A stretch of DNA of 11,330 nucleotides from Bacteroidales bacterium UBA3724 (GCA_002371315.1 DFHL01000129.1:5887-17216), one strand, 5' to 3'; counted from the stretch's first letter, positions 1 to 7,746 are shown. The notes: generated by a model not told the origin, from the letters alone. A program made the numbers and translations.

Positions 1-858
1 GACAAGCCCGTGAGGCAGCAGATCGACGAGGGCATCGAGTTCCACCGCCACCGCTATCCCGGCACGACGCAGTATCTGGCTTATTTCCAGCCCTATTCGA
101 ACACCTACGCTCCGCTGGCGACGCTGCGGAGGCTATACGACGAGGCGCTGGCCCACCCTTCGGTGGCCGGCATCATCATCGGCACGCGCCCCGACTGCGT
201 GGACGAGGAGAAGCTGGACCTGATTGCCTCGCTGGCCGAACGGTGCACGTTTGTCGCCGTCGAGTACGGCATCGAGAGCTGCCGGGACGCGACGCTTGCC
301 GCCATAGGGCGCGGCCACACCTTTGCGGCCACGCGCCGTGCTGTGGCCCTGACGCGCAGCCGCGGTCTGCACTGCGGTGCCCACCTGGTGCTGGGCCTGC
401 CGGGCGAGACGCGCCAAATGATTGTGGACGAGGCCGCTGCACTCAACGAGCTTGGCATCGACAGTCTGAAACTGCACCAGCTGCAGGTGATTCGCGACAC
501 GCGTCTGGCGGCGATGGTCGCCTCGACGCCCGTCGCCACGGCCGACGAGGCTCGCGCCGCGCTGTGCCGCATCGGCGTGTGCGACGAGGTGCTAACGATG
601 GACGGATACATCGGGCTGGTGTGCGACCTGCTGGAGCGGCTGTCGCCCGACATAATGCTTGAGCGCTTTGCCGGCGAGGTGCCGCCGCGCTTCCAGGTGC
701 TGCCGCAGCTGGCCTGGCGCCGCGCGGACGGACGCCTGCTGCGCAACGAGGAGGTGCCGCAGCGCGTAAACGGCGAGCTGGCGCGCCGCAATGCGCGTCA
801 AGGGTGCAGGCTCGACGGTGGCAAGAGTTTAAGAAATAACGATTTACAGTCAACATAA
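1..858 (+). CDS. Radical SAM protein, TIGR01212/YhcC family (5' end missing)
   Basis: The reading frame is open from the first base, so this is the C-terminal part of a longer gene; the GTG at 10 is internal. About 285 residues are visible, ending in TAA. The segments AYFQPYSNTYAPL, GTRPDC, the EYGIES strand, HLVLGLPGET and LKLHQLQV match, from memory, the conserved blocks of YhcC-like radical SAM proteins (TIGR01212; usual length about 300-320 residues). The CxxxCxxC cluster-binding motif that would prove the family lies upstream of the window, so SAM binding is inferred from the rest. The reaction of this family is not established to my knowledge. The next gene starts 3 nt after the stop, so it is probably co-transcribed with the ABC importer, although a direct functional link is unproven. 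Codon use is strongly GC-rich. The family call is confident; a role is not assigned. Confidence 0.88.
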   Translation, partial: DKPVRQQIDEGIEFHRHRYPGTTQYLAYFQPYSNTYAPLATLRRLYDEALAHPSVAGIIIGTRPDCVDEEKLDLIASLAERCTFVAVEYGIESCRDATLAAIGRGHTFAATRRAVALTRSRGLHCGAHLVLGLPGETRQMIVDEAAALNELGIDSLKLHQLQVIRDTRLAAMVASTPVATADEARAALCRIGVCDEVLTMDGYIGLVCDLLERLSPDIMLERFAGEVPPRFQVLPQLAWRRADGRLLRNEEVPQRVNGELARRNARQGCRLDGGKSLRNNDLQST

Positions 859-861
859 AAA

Positions 862-1827
862 ATGAAGAGACGATTGAATATATGGTTGGTTTCGGCGGCG
901 CTGGCGGTGCTGCTGGCCGTGGCGATGCTGGTGTGCTCGACGCTGGGCGTGGTGCACTTCGGCCGCAACGAGCTGCTGCATTCGCCCATCTTCTGGAACC
1001 TTCGCCTGCCGCGCGTGGTGCTGAGCGTGCTGGTCGGCGCGGCGCTGTCAGTATGCGGCGCCACCTACCAGTCGGTGTTCCGCAATCCGCTGACCGACCC
1101 CTACGTGCTGGGCATCTCGTCGGGGGCTTCGCTGGGTGCCGCCATAGCCATCGTCCTCGGCCTACAGGCCTACCTGTGGGGCGTCGGAGCGATGGCCCTG
1201 CTGACGGCCCTGCTGACCATAGTGCTGATTTTCAAGGTGGCATCGACCGGCAACCGTATGCACACCACCACGCTGCTGCTTACGGGCGTGTGCCTGACGT
1301 TCCTCATCACCGCCGTCATCTCGCTGCTGATGGCGATGCACCACGACAAGATGGAGAGCATCATCTTCTGGACGATGGGCAGTTTTGCCTCAGCGTCGTG
1401 GATGGATGTGGCCATCGTGCTGCCCGTGACGCTGGTGGGCCTCGGCATCGTGCTCTATCACAGCAAGGACCTGAACCTGCTGCTGACGGGCAGCGAGACG
1501 GCGCAAAGCCTTGGCGTAGAGGTGGAAAAGGTGCGTCGGCGCCTACTGCTGTTCACCACGCTGATGGTGGCCTTCTCGGTGTCGGCCTGCGGCGTGATTG
1601 GCTTTGTGGGCCTTGTGGTTCCCCACTGCATCCGGCTGGTGTGCGGGTCGGACAATCGGCGCATCATACCCTATTCCATTTTTGTCGGTGGCCTGTTCCT
1701 GCTGCTGTGCGACACCGTTGCGCGGACCATCATACCGCCCAACGAGCTTCCCGTGGGCTCGATCACGTCGCTGCTGGGGGCACCGATGTTCATCTATCTA
1801 CTTTATAAATCAAAACGCAGGATATGA
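862..1827 (+). CDS. FecCD/BtuC-type ABC transporter permease
   Basis: This is an inner-membrane permease of a type II (BtuC-like) importer, 321 residues, normal for the family. It is largely hydrophobic, with roughly nine to ten membrane segments. Hallmarks are RLPR at residues 48-51, followed by a block at 66-89 containing NPLTDPYVLGISSGA; the cytoplasmic coupling region GSETAQSLGV at 210-219; GFVGLVVPHCIR at 247-258; and PPNELPVGS at 292-300 near the C-terminus. The family imports iron-siderophores, heme or cobalamin, and the sequence alone does not tell which. The gene begins 3 nt after the radical SAM gene and its TGA overlaps the ATG of the ATPase gene (ATGA), implying translational coupling. 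No Shine-Dalgarno is visible at the ATG, which is normal in Bacteroidota. No substrate-binding protein gene is present; it may lie upstream of the window. Confidence 0.93.
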   Translation: MKRRLNIWLVSAALAVLLAVAMLVCSTLGVVHFGRNELLHSPIFWNLRLPRVVLSVLVGAALSVCGATYQSVFRNPLTDPYVLGISSGASLGAAIAIVLGLQAYLWGVGAMALLTALLTIVLIFKVASTGNRMHTTTLLLTGVCLTFLITAVISLLMAMHHDKMESIIFWTMGSFASASWMDVAIVLPVTLVGLGIVLYHSKDLNLLLTGSETAQSLGVEVEKVRRRLLLFTTLMVAFSVSACGVIGFVGLVVPHCIRLVCGSDNRRIIPYSIFVGGLFLLLCDTVARTIIPPNELPVGSITSLLGAPMFIYLLYKSKRRI

Positions 1828-2576
1828 TTGAAGTTCAACACATAAACTGTTCGTTCGGCAAAAAGGAAATTCTGCGCGACATAACGTTCACCATCGGCGA
1901 CGGCACCTTCACGGCCATTCTGGGCGCCAACGGATGCGGCAAGACGACCCTGCTGCGCTGCATAGCCGGCCTGCTGGCACCGCAGAGCGGTACGGTGGCC
2001 GCCGACGGCAAAGCCATAGGCCAATACAACGCCCGGCAGCGCGCACAGAAGGTGGCCCTGGTGCAACAACATCCGCAGACCGACATCGAGTTTTCGGCCT
2101 TCGAGACCGTCCTGATGGGGCGCAACCCCTACCAGCGCCACCTTCAGAACGAGTCGCAAGAGGATTGGGACATCGTAGAAAAGGCTATGCACCAGACGAA
2201 TACCTGGCATCTGCGCTTTTCGCTGCCCAGCGAGATGAGCGGCGGCGAGCTGCAGCGCGTGATGATTGCCCGCGCCCTGGCGCAAAGGACGCCCTACCTG
2301 CTGCTCGACGAACCGACGTCGAACCTCGACATCGCGCACCAGTTCGAGATTATGCAGCTGCTGGCCGACATCAACAAGAGCGAGGGCAAGACGATACTGA
2401 TTGTGGTTCACGACCTTAACTTGGCTCTGCGCTACTGCCCACAGGCCCTGCTACTGCACGAGAAGCGGATGATTTTCCAGGGCGCCACGGCCGAGGCCCT
2501 GACGCCCGACCGCATCAGGACCGCCTTTGGCGTAAGCGCGGAGGTGCGCGACGGATACCTGAGATTCAGGACATAA
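1824..2576 (+). CDS. ABC transporter ATP-binding protein (FecE/BtuD type)
   Basis: This is the cytoplasmic ATPase partner of the preceding permease, 250 residues, with all motifs intact: Walker A GANGCGKT at 34-41, Q-loop QQ at 81-82, signature MSGGELQR at 138-145, Walker B YLLLDEP at 158-164, D-loop NLD at 167-169 and switch histidine H196 in VVHDLNLAL. The order and spacing fit the FecE/FhuC/BtuD/HmuV group of iron-chelate and cobalamin importers. It should form a homodimer under two copies of the permease and power uptake across the inner membrane. The start is fixed by the ATGA overlap with the permease stop. After its stop there is a 136-nt gap before purD with no convincing terminator. 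The substrate is not determinable here; iron-siderophore or heme and vitamin B12 are the main alternatives. Confidence 0.94.
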   Translation: MIEVQHINCSFGKKEILRDITFTIGDGTFTAILGANGCGKTTLLRCIAGLLAPQSGTVAADGKAIGQYNARQRAQKVALVQQHPQTDIEFSAFETVLMGRNPYQRHLQNESQEDWDIVEKAMHQTNTWHLRFSLPSEMSGGELQRVMIARALAQRTPYLLLDEPTSNLDIAHQFEIMQLLADINKSEGKTILIVVHDLNLALRYCPQALLLHEKRMIFQGATAEALTPDRIRTAFGVSAEVRDGYLRFRT

Positions 2577-2619
2577 GCCGCTGTTGAAAAAAACTGTACA
2601 ACGATTTCGATTTATTTCG

Positions 2620-2627
2620 TATATTTG
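2620..2627 (+). promoter_or_regulatory. Bacteroidota -7 promoter box for purD
   Basis: The sequence TATATTTG is an exact match to the TAnnTTTG -7 element of the primary Bacteroidota sigma factor. It lies 85 nt upstream of the purD ATG in the AT-rich gap after the ABC ATPase gene. A matching -33 TTTG at the usual spacing (about 2597-2600) is not present; the segment there reads TACA, so the call rests on the -7 box and the position. If used, the leader would be roughly 80 nt. Confidence 0.5.
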
Positions 2628-2712
2628 AAATCCGAACAAAAAAGCCATCTGACTGTATCAAACTGATACTGAAATACATTTAAGATTTTAACGCTAACAA
2701 AACTGCGACAAA

Positions 2713-4026
2713 ATGAATATTCTTCTTCTTGGATCGGGCGGACGCGAGCACGCGATGGCCGCCAGCATAGCAAAAAGCACACAATGCGACAAACTTTTCA
2801 TAGCCCCCGGCAACGCCGGCACCGCCGAATGCGGCACTAATGTAGAACTGAAAGCAGACGACTTTGAAGGCATAGGCAAATTCGTGGTCGACAACGACAT
2901 ACGAATGGTCGTCGTGGGTCCTGAGGCTCCGCTGGTGGGCGGCATAGCCGACTTTTTTGCCAACAACGACCGCCTTAAAAACATAGCCCTTATCGGCCCC
3001 TCGGCCAATGGCGCCCAGCTGGAAGGCAGCAAGGATTTTGCCAAAATGTTTATGCAGCGTATGGGCATTCCGACGGCTGAATACAAGACCTTTACGAAAG
3101 AAACCCTGAAGGAAGGCCAGAAATTCCTGTCCACGCTCAAGCCGCCCTACGTGCTGAAGGCCGACGGCCTGGCAGCTGGCAAGGGCGTGCTGATAATCGA
3201 CAAGCTGAAGGATGCCAAACAGGCCCTCAAAGAGATGCTGGCCGATGCCAAATTCGGCGATGCCAGCAGCCGTGTGGTGATAGAGCAGTACCTGACGGGC
3301 ATCGAACTGTCGGTCTTCGTGCTCACCGACGGCAAGCACTACAAGATTCTGCCCACCGCCAAGGACTACAAGCGCATCGGCGAGGGCGACACGGGCCTCA
3401 ACACGGGCGGAATGGGCTCGATCAGCCCCGTCTTTTTTGCCGACAAGGCATTTATGCACAAGGTGGAACACGACATCGTCCAGCCCACCGTCAAGGGACT
3501 GCACAAGGAAGGCATTGACTACAAGGGATTCATCTTCCTCGGTCTGATGGCCGTAAAAGGCGACGACGGCAGCCTGAACCCCTATGTCATTGAATACAAC
3601 GTGCGTATGGGCGACCCCGAGACCGAATCGGTCTTCCCGCGTATCAAAAGCGACGTCGTCGAACTGTTTCAGGCCACCTGGAACGGCACCCTCAACAACG
3701 TGCAGCTCGACATCGACGAGCGGTCGGCAGCCTGCGTGATGCTCACCGCCGAGGGCTATCCTGAGAGCTACCGCAAGGGCGACACCATCAGCGGCCTTGA
3801 CGCCGTTGGCGAGTCGCTGGTGTTCCACGCCGGCACCAAGCGCACCCAAGCGGGCAACCTTGTCACCAACGGCGGCCGCGTGCTGTGCGTAACAACCCTT
3901 TCGGACAGCATTCCCGAGGCATTGCTCAAAAGCCTTCAGGCAGCCGAAAACATCAAATGGAAAGGCCGCTACTACCGCCACGACATCGGTCAGGACCTGC
4001 TGAAGATGTACATCGAACGCAACTGA
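2713..4026 (+). CDS. purD: Phosphoribosylamine--glycine ligase (GAR synthetase)
   Basis: PurD joins 5-phosphoribosylamine and glycine with ATP to give glycinamide ribonucleotide, the second step of de novo purine synthesis, in the cytoplasm. The 437-residue length is normal. The N-terminal domain has GSGGREHA at 7-14, PGNAG at 32-36 and GPEAPL at 69-74. The ATP-grasp region includes LKADGLAAGKGV (about 148-159) and the metal/ATP-binding EYNVRMGDPETE segment (294-305), and is followed by the C-terminal PurD domain with SAACVMLTAEGYP. The start is the only good ATG ahead of GGREHA; no Shine-Dalgarno is seen (the leader reads ACAAAATG). It stands alone, with its own likely promoter box upstream and a strong hairpin 19 nt after the stop. 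Its base composition is less extreme than that of the ABC genes (more AAA/GAA codons). Nothing appears damaged. Confidence 0.97.
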   Translation: MNILLLGSGGREHAMAASIAKSTQCDKLFIAPGNAGTAECGTNVELKADDFEGIGKFVVDNDIRMVVVGPEAPLVGGIADFFANNDRLKNIALIGPSANGAQLEGSKDFAKMFMQRMGIPTAEYKTFTKETLKEGQKFLSTLKPPYVLKADGLAAGKGVLIIDKLKDAKQALKEMLADAKFGDASSRVVIEQYLTGIELSVFVLTDGKHYKILPTAKDYKRIGEGDTGLNTGGMGSISPVFFADKAFMHKVEHDIVQPTVKGLHKEGIDYKGFIFLGLMAVKGDDGSLNPYVIEYNVRMGDPETESVFPRIKSDVVELFQATWNGTLNNVQLDIDERSAACVMLTAEGYPESYRKGDTISGLDAVGESLVFHAGTKRTQAGNLVTNGGRVLCVTTLSDSIPEALLKSLQAAENIKWKGRYYRHDIGQDLLKMYIERN

Positions 4027-4045
4027 TCATCAGTAATATAAACAC

Positions 4046-4078
4046 AAAATGGGAGCCAGCTTCGCTGGCTCCCATTTT
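4046..4078. terminator. Bidirectional intrinsic terminator between purD and the thiamine operon
   Basis: This is a perfect 15-bp inverted repeat (arms 4046-4060 and 4064-4078) around a TTC loop. The GC-rich core GGGAGCCAGC pairs with GCTGGCTCCC, and AAAAT on one side pairs with ATTTT on the other. Each strand therefore ends the hairpin in a T-run. It lies 19 nt past the purD stop (+) and 20 nt past the thiamine pyrophosphokinase stop (-), so it should end both convergent transcripts. Confidence 0.92.
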
Positions 4079-4098
4079 ATTATGCATCAATGCGCGGA

Positions 4099-4767
4099 CT
4101 ATTTTGCGTCGTGGGTCTGATAGACAAGCACGGTACCAGGCCCGTCGAGGGTCACTGTGAAGCTGTCGCCAAGGGCCTCGTTGAGAGAGGCTTCCCACCA
4201 ATAGTGGAGCCTGCGCCCGTCGATGGGATACTTGAGTCCACTGACACTCAGCGCGAGACCTTCGTCGAGCGAGAAGAGCGACACCTGCTGGCGCGCAAAG
4301 CTGGGCAGGGTTGCGGTGGCCGTCAGCGGCGTAAAGTAGCCATAGTCGGTATACATCCTCACCGTCAGTGGCGCGCCCGACGCCGTAACCATCCTCGCGT
4401 AAGTGGCCAGCAGACTGATATTGCCCAGCGTGTGGTCTTCGCGAAGGCCCGTAGCGCCGAGTATCACCAGCCGCTCCACGCCCAGCGAGACGGCGTATTT
4501 CACCGCCTTGGTGAGGTCGTTGGTCTCCTGGTCGGTGTAGCCGTCAACAAAAGTGGTTGGGAATGGAGGTTCGATGCTGCCCAGCGAATCGCCGTCGCCC
4601 ACGACAAAGACCTGCGGCAACGACGAGGCGCGAGTGAAAATCTGGCTCTCCAGCAGCTTGTTGTAAGCTCCGTCGCAGCACACGACGGTGTCGGCCTGCA
4701 GCAGCGCCTGCAGGGCTTCCTCGCGGCGAGGGAACTCGCCGTTGGCAAGGATGAAGGCTTTATTCAT
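4099..4767 (-). CDS. thiN: Thiamine pyrophosphokinase
   Basis: The enzyme transfers pyrophosphate from ATP to thiamine, making TPP in the cytoplasm. It has 222 residues, typical for bacterial TPK. Visible motifs in order are CDGA at 31-34, GDGDS at 57-61 (substrate/Mg site), DQETNDLTKA at 79-88 and the G-x-TG-x-R-x-DH segment GATGLREDHTLGN at 104-116, followed by the C-terminal beta-rich thiamine-binding domain from about 150. The ATG at 4767 is chosen because the protein then begins with the family's KAFILANGEFP strand. That start overlaps the pnuT stop by 8 nt, so the two are probably translationally coupled. It is the last gene of the riboswitch-led operon and turns the imported vitamin into the riboswitch ligand. 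The gene symbol follows the Bacillus name; Bacteroides literature also uses tnr3. Confidence 0.93.
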   Translation of the reverse strand: MNKAFILANGEFPRREEALQALLQADTVVCCDGAYNKLLESQIFTRASSLPQVFVVGDGDSLGSIEPPFPTTFVDGYTDQETNDLTKAVKYAVSLGVERLVILGATGLREDHTLGNISLLATYARMVTASGAPLTVRMYTDYGYFTPLTATATLPSFARQQVSLFSLDEGLALSVSGLKYPIDGRRLHYWWEASLNEALGDSFTVTLDGPGTVLVYQTHDAK

Positions 4768-5353
4768 TTGCTTTGTATTTTTTGTACCACGAAACAATTC
4801 CAAGGACGCAAAACACCTCGTACACAACGTACAGCAGCGCCGAAGCATAGTTGCCGCCCATCCAGAAGAGCGCCACCATCAGCGGCTCAATCACCATCCA
4901 GCAAAACCACTGCTGCCACCACTTTTGCGCCAGCATCCACATTCCTATTATTGTCAGCGCCGACGAGATGCCGTCGAGGGCCGGATACTGGCTTTCGCCC
5001 AGCAGCCCCAGCAGCCACCAGAACAGCGCCGAAAGAAGCACCGCAGCAACGGCAATCCACAGCCAATAGCGCGGCGGGCAGCTGCCAAACGGGCGCTCTT
5101 TCTTCTCGCGGCTCTGCACGATGCCGCGCCAGACAAGGATGCCATAGAACGACATCAGGAAATTGTAGACGCATATCGCGCCGTTGGCATAGTAGCCCGA
5201 ACTGAAATCAATGACAATATAGAATGCCGACATCAGCAGGCACAGTGGCCAGAACCACCGGCCCGCCCTATATTCGCTAATGATATAGAACAGGCCGATG
5301 ACGGCACCGATAAGGTCGACAACCGATATCTGGATTCCAAAAAGCGAAATCAT
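4760..5353 (-). CDS. pnuT: PnuT, PnuC-family thiamine transporter
   Basis: This is an inner-membrane protein of 197 residues with about seven hydrophobic segments. PnuC-family features are WFWPLCLLMSAFYIVIDF (33-50), the conserved YNFLMSFYGILVW segment at 63-75, and the aromatic, tryptophan-rich stretch WMLAQKWWQQWFCWMVIEP around 137-155 where the family binds its substrate. The family imports NMN/nicotinamide riboside (PnuC), riboflavin (PnuX) or thiamine (PnuT) by facilitated diffusion with intracellular trapping by phosphorylation. Thiamine is inferred from the context: a TPP-riboswitch-led receptor gene upstream and thiamine pyrophosphokinase, the trapping enzyme, overlapping downstream. 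The ATG at 5353 is preferred; a TTG nine nt further upstream (5362) is in frame and possible. The gap to the receptor gene is 60 nt with no terminator, so it is in the same operon. Confidence 0.9.
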   Translation of the reverse strand: MISLFGIQISVVDLIGAVIGLFYIISEYRAGRWFWPLCLLMSAFYIVIDFSSGYYANGAICVYNFLMSFYGILVWRGIVQSREKKERPFGSCPPRYWLWIAVAAVLLSALFWWLLGLLGESQYPALDGISSALTIIGMWMLAQKWWQQWFCWMVIEPLMVALFWMGGNYASALLYVVYEVFCVLGIVSWYKKYKANE

Positions 5354-5413
5354 ATCTGGCAACGTATAAAATCAACAGTCCGCCGACAGGGCAAGTCCAT
5401 TGGAGTTACAAAA

Positions 5414-7654
5414 CTAAAAGCGATATACCACGCGGGCCATAAAGTTGCGTCCCGGCTGCTGCAGGTAGCCCACGCTGTGATAGTACGACACCGCCGTTGC
5501 GCTACTCCAGTCGTCATACCAGTCGCCAACCCAGGCACCGAGGCGATAGCTGTGGTCCAGCAGATTGTTCACCATCAGCTGGGCTTCCAGCTCGCTGCCG
5601 CCCTGCAGATGCCACGTGTAGGAAGCGCGCAGGTTGAGCAGGAAATAAGGGTCGATAGCATAGACCTCGCGGCCAGTATTGTCGATATACTGCTTGCCGA
5701 CATATTTGCCAATGAGCTGAATCTTAGCATTCTTAAACGGCGTAAAGGTGGCGATAGCCGAACCCACAACCGACGGCGAGAAAGACAGCGGCGTATTCTT
5801 CGTCACATTGAGCGAAGTCCACGAAGTGTCGGTTCCCGAAACCACCATAGTGATGCTGTCGCCATCGTTGAAATCAGCAAAAGTGAAATCCAATGCACGA
5901 TTCAGGCTGAGCGTCACATTGGCATCAAAGCGCAGCCAATCGGTAGCCTTGACCCCACCGGCCAGCTCCACACCGATCCTGTAGCTCTTCTCGACGTTCT
6001 CCATCAGCGCATAGCCGCTGCTGCTGATGTCGCCGCTCGGCGTCAGCTGGTCCTTGTAGAGCATAGCGTAGCCGTTGATGCTGAAGTTCCAGCGCGGTTT
6101 CTGGATCTGATAGCCCAGCTCGATGTCGAGCATATGCTCGGCCCTGATGGTGTCGCCGTTGCCGATGGCATCCTTGATGTCCGAGCGGCGCGGCTCACGA
6201 CCCATAAGGCCCGCCACGAAATAGGTGCGCTGGTTGTCGTCTATGCGATAGTTCAAGCCGACTTTCGGATTGAAGAACAGATAGTTCTCGTCGAAGTCCA
6301 TATCGAAAAGGTCGTCGGCAAAACCGTACACCTTATAATTTATATAGCGCAACTGGATGTCGGCATAGCCGTTCAGGCTGCTGCTGAAATCGTAGGTCCC
6401 TTTGGCGTAAACCGTGTTGTCAATCTTGTCGCCATAGTTGCGGTACCATTCGGCCGGGGCAAACGCCGAATCGCGGCACCAGATCACCGAGCCGAAATGC
6501 TCGCCGTCGTACAGCAGGAAGTTGTCGCCAAACGAAACCGTCGAGCGCGAGTCCGTGCGGCGCACATTGAGGTTAGCCATATAGGCATTGTTGTCCAGAT
6601 TCTTGCGCGTAATGAAATCGCTGGTTCCCGCAAACGAAAGCCCATACTTCGAATACTTCTTGTCCTCCTTGTACTGCTCATAGTATCCCTCGCCGTGGGT
6701 GAAATCGAGAGCACCGTTGATGCTCCAACGGTCGCTGAGCAGGTGCGACACATAGAGCTGGTAGTGCTGCTGCCAGTAGTTGTCGGTCTCGTTGTCATAG
6801 TAGAGCGTCTTGCCGTCCAGGTGGAACATACCGGCGTCATTGTACGTCGGGTCGGCATCCAGATCCTCGGCTGATGCACCGTTCCAGGTGATGCCCGTAT
6901 GCTGTTCGCCCACAATGGCAAGCAGCTTCACAATCGTCTTGTCGCCATACCACGACAGGTTGCCGAAGAACGAGCGCTGTTCGGTCTGTCCGCCGCGCAG
7001 AAAACCGTCGCTGTTCAGCCCGCTTGCAGCCACATCGAGCGAAATTCCACGCTTGCCTATGCCCGTACCGGCGGTGACGCTGTACTGGCGCGTAGCCCAG
7101 CTGCCCAGGCCGAAATCCACCTCGCCGTAGGGCTTGCTGCTGGCGTTGAGGGTCTGCATATTGATGGCAGCACCAAACGCAGGGCTACCGCCCGTCGAGG
7201 CACCCACGCCGCGCTGTATCTGCAGGTTCTGGGCCATACCGCCAAGGTTGGGGATATTGTACCAGAACACCTCCTGGCTCTCAGCATCGTTGAGCGTTAT
7301 GCCGTTGATGTTGACATTGATGCGGCTGGCGTCGACACCGCGTATGCGGATCGACGTGGCACCCACCGTGCCGTTCTCGCCACTGGCGACCACCGAAGGC
7401 TGCGTTTCAAGCATAAACGGCAGGGCCACGCTTCCGCGCGCCTCACCCAGTTCGGCGCGACCCACCGTGCTCGTTGTCAGCGGCGCCTTGTTGCTCACGC
7501 GCGAATCGGAGATGATGACCTTCTCCAATCGCCGCACCTTCACGGTGTCGCTCTTGTCGGTTTGACCATAGGAAACACTGGTTGCGGCAAGCACAGCTGC
7601 CGCGGTGCAGAGCATCTTGCTCAATGCACCCATTCTAAACAGGTTTTTTTTCAT
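5414..7654 (-). CDS. TonB-dependent outer-membrane receptor, probable thiamine uptake
   Basis: This is a 746-residue outer-membrane beta-barrel with N-terminal plug. A signal peptide covers about residues 1-30 (KK, then a hydrophobic stretch, cleavage near SYGQ). A TonB-box-like LEKVIISDS at 43-51 precedes the plug (about 52-168), which contains RIRGVDASRINVNINGI and NLQIQRGVGASTGG. The rest is barrel-like alternating sequence, and the chain ends in Phe (VVYRF), as outer-membrane barrels do. There is no N-terminal carboxypeptidase-regulatory-like domain, unlike SusC proteins. The ATG at 7654 is chosen because GGAGG lies 8 nt upstream and a signal peptide follows directly; in-frame extension would run through the riboswitch. 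The TPP riboswitch immediately upstream and PnuT/TPK downstream identify thiamine or a phosphate ester as the likely ligand. This matches the Omr1/OMthi receptors known from Bacteroidota. The substrate is inferred and not visible in the barrel sequence. Confidence 0.92.
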   Translation of the reverse strand: MKKNLFRMGALSKMLCTAAAVLAATSVSYGQTDKSDTVKVRRLEKVIISDSRVSNKAPLTTSTVGRAELGEARGSVALPFMLETQPSVVASGENGTVGATSIRIRGVDASRINVNINGITLNDAESQEVFWYNIPNLGGMAQNLQIQRGVGASTGGSPAFGAAINMQTLNASSKPYGEVDFGLGSWATRQYSVTAGTGIGKRGISLDVAASGLNSDGFLRGGQTEQRSFFGNLSWYGDKTIVKLLAIVGEQHTGITWNGASAEDLDADPTYNDAGMFHLDGKTLYYDNETDNYWQQHYQLYVSHLLSDRWSINGALDFTHGEGYYEQYKEDKKYSKYGLSFAGTSDFITRKNLDNNAYMANLNVRRTDSRSTVSFGDNFLLYDGEHFGSVIWCRDSAFAPAEWYRNYGDKIDNTVYAKGTYDFSSSLNGYADIQLRYINYKVYGFADDLFDMDFDENYLFFNPKVGLNYRIDDNQRTYFVAGLMGREPRRSDIKDAIGNGDTIRAEHMLDIELGYQIQKPRWNFSINGYAMLYKDQLTPSGDISSSGYALMENVEKSYRIGVELAGGVKATDWLRFDANVTLSLNRALDFTFADFNDGDSITMVVSGTDTSWTSLNVTKNTPLSFSPSVVGSAIATFTPFKNAKIQLIGKYVGKQYIDNTGREVYAIDPYFLLNLRASYTWHLQGGSELEAQLMVNNLLDHSYRLGAWVGDWYDDWSSATAVSYYHSVGYLQQPGRNFMARVVYRF

Positions 7655-7659
7655 AAATT

Positions 7660-7746
7660 TTTCCTCCGCCGGTATTGTCCGGATCAGGTTCTGGGGTATG
7701 TTCTCAGCCATTGGCCTCACGGCCCAGTTGGGGCACCCCCCTTGGT
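7660..7746 (-). promoter_or_regulatory. TPP riboswitch (THI element) controlling the thiamine uptake operon
   Basis: Read on the minus strand, the conserved THI-box elements occur in the correct order: GGGGTGCCC (7731-7739), a small P3 arm GGCC-GTGA-GGCC, GGCTGAGA (7702-7709), ATACCCC (7693-7699), then CCTGATCCGG followed by ACAATACCGGCGGAGG (7663-7688). GCTGAGA with the paired GGGG/CCCC forms the pyrimidine-sensing half; the CTGAT...CCGG-n6-CCGG arm forms the pyrophosphate-sensing half. The receptor's Shine-Dalgarno GGAGG (7663-7667) lies inside the 3' end of the aptamer. This points to ligand-dependent occlusion of the ribosome-binding site rather than a separate terminator; no terminator stem with T-run is seen between aptamer and ATG. 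The outer P1 helix boundaries are approximate. Confidence 0.96.
7663..7667 (-). promoter_or_regulatory. Shine-Dalgarno of the receptor gene, embedded in the riboswitch
   Basis: GGAGG (minus strand) sits 8 nt before the receptor ATG at 7654. It is a canonical ribosome-binding site in a window where other starts show none. It coincides with the 3' strand of the riboswitch, and it decides the start codon. Confidence 0.85.

Noticed and set aside
2559..2571. A terminator hairpin CCTGA-GAT-TCAGG at the end of the ABC ATPase gene.
   Set aside because: It has a 5-bp stem inside the coding sequence with no T-run after it; too weak to call.
2680..3981. A 433-codon minus-strand frame across purD.
   Set aside because: purD is unmistakable on the plus strand; the antisense frame has no recognisable protein features.
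4768..4848. A longer TPK start at 4848.
   Set aside because: The extension lies inside pnuT and reads as Cys/Arg-rich noise. The family's N-terminal strand begins at the ATG at 4767.
4688..6874. A 728-codon open frame on the plus strand opposite the thiamine operon.
   Set aside because: It is the antisense of TPK, pnuT and the receptor gene. Its translation is low-complexity (His/Arg/Ala/Val-rich) with no domain logic, as expected from GC-rich antisense frames.
7655..7720. An upstream in-frame start for the TonB receptor at 7720.
   Set aside because: It would translate through the TPP aptamer and put residues before a canonical signal peptide. The ATG at 7654 has a well-placed GGAGG.
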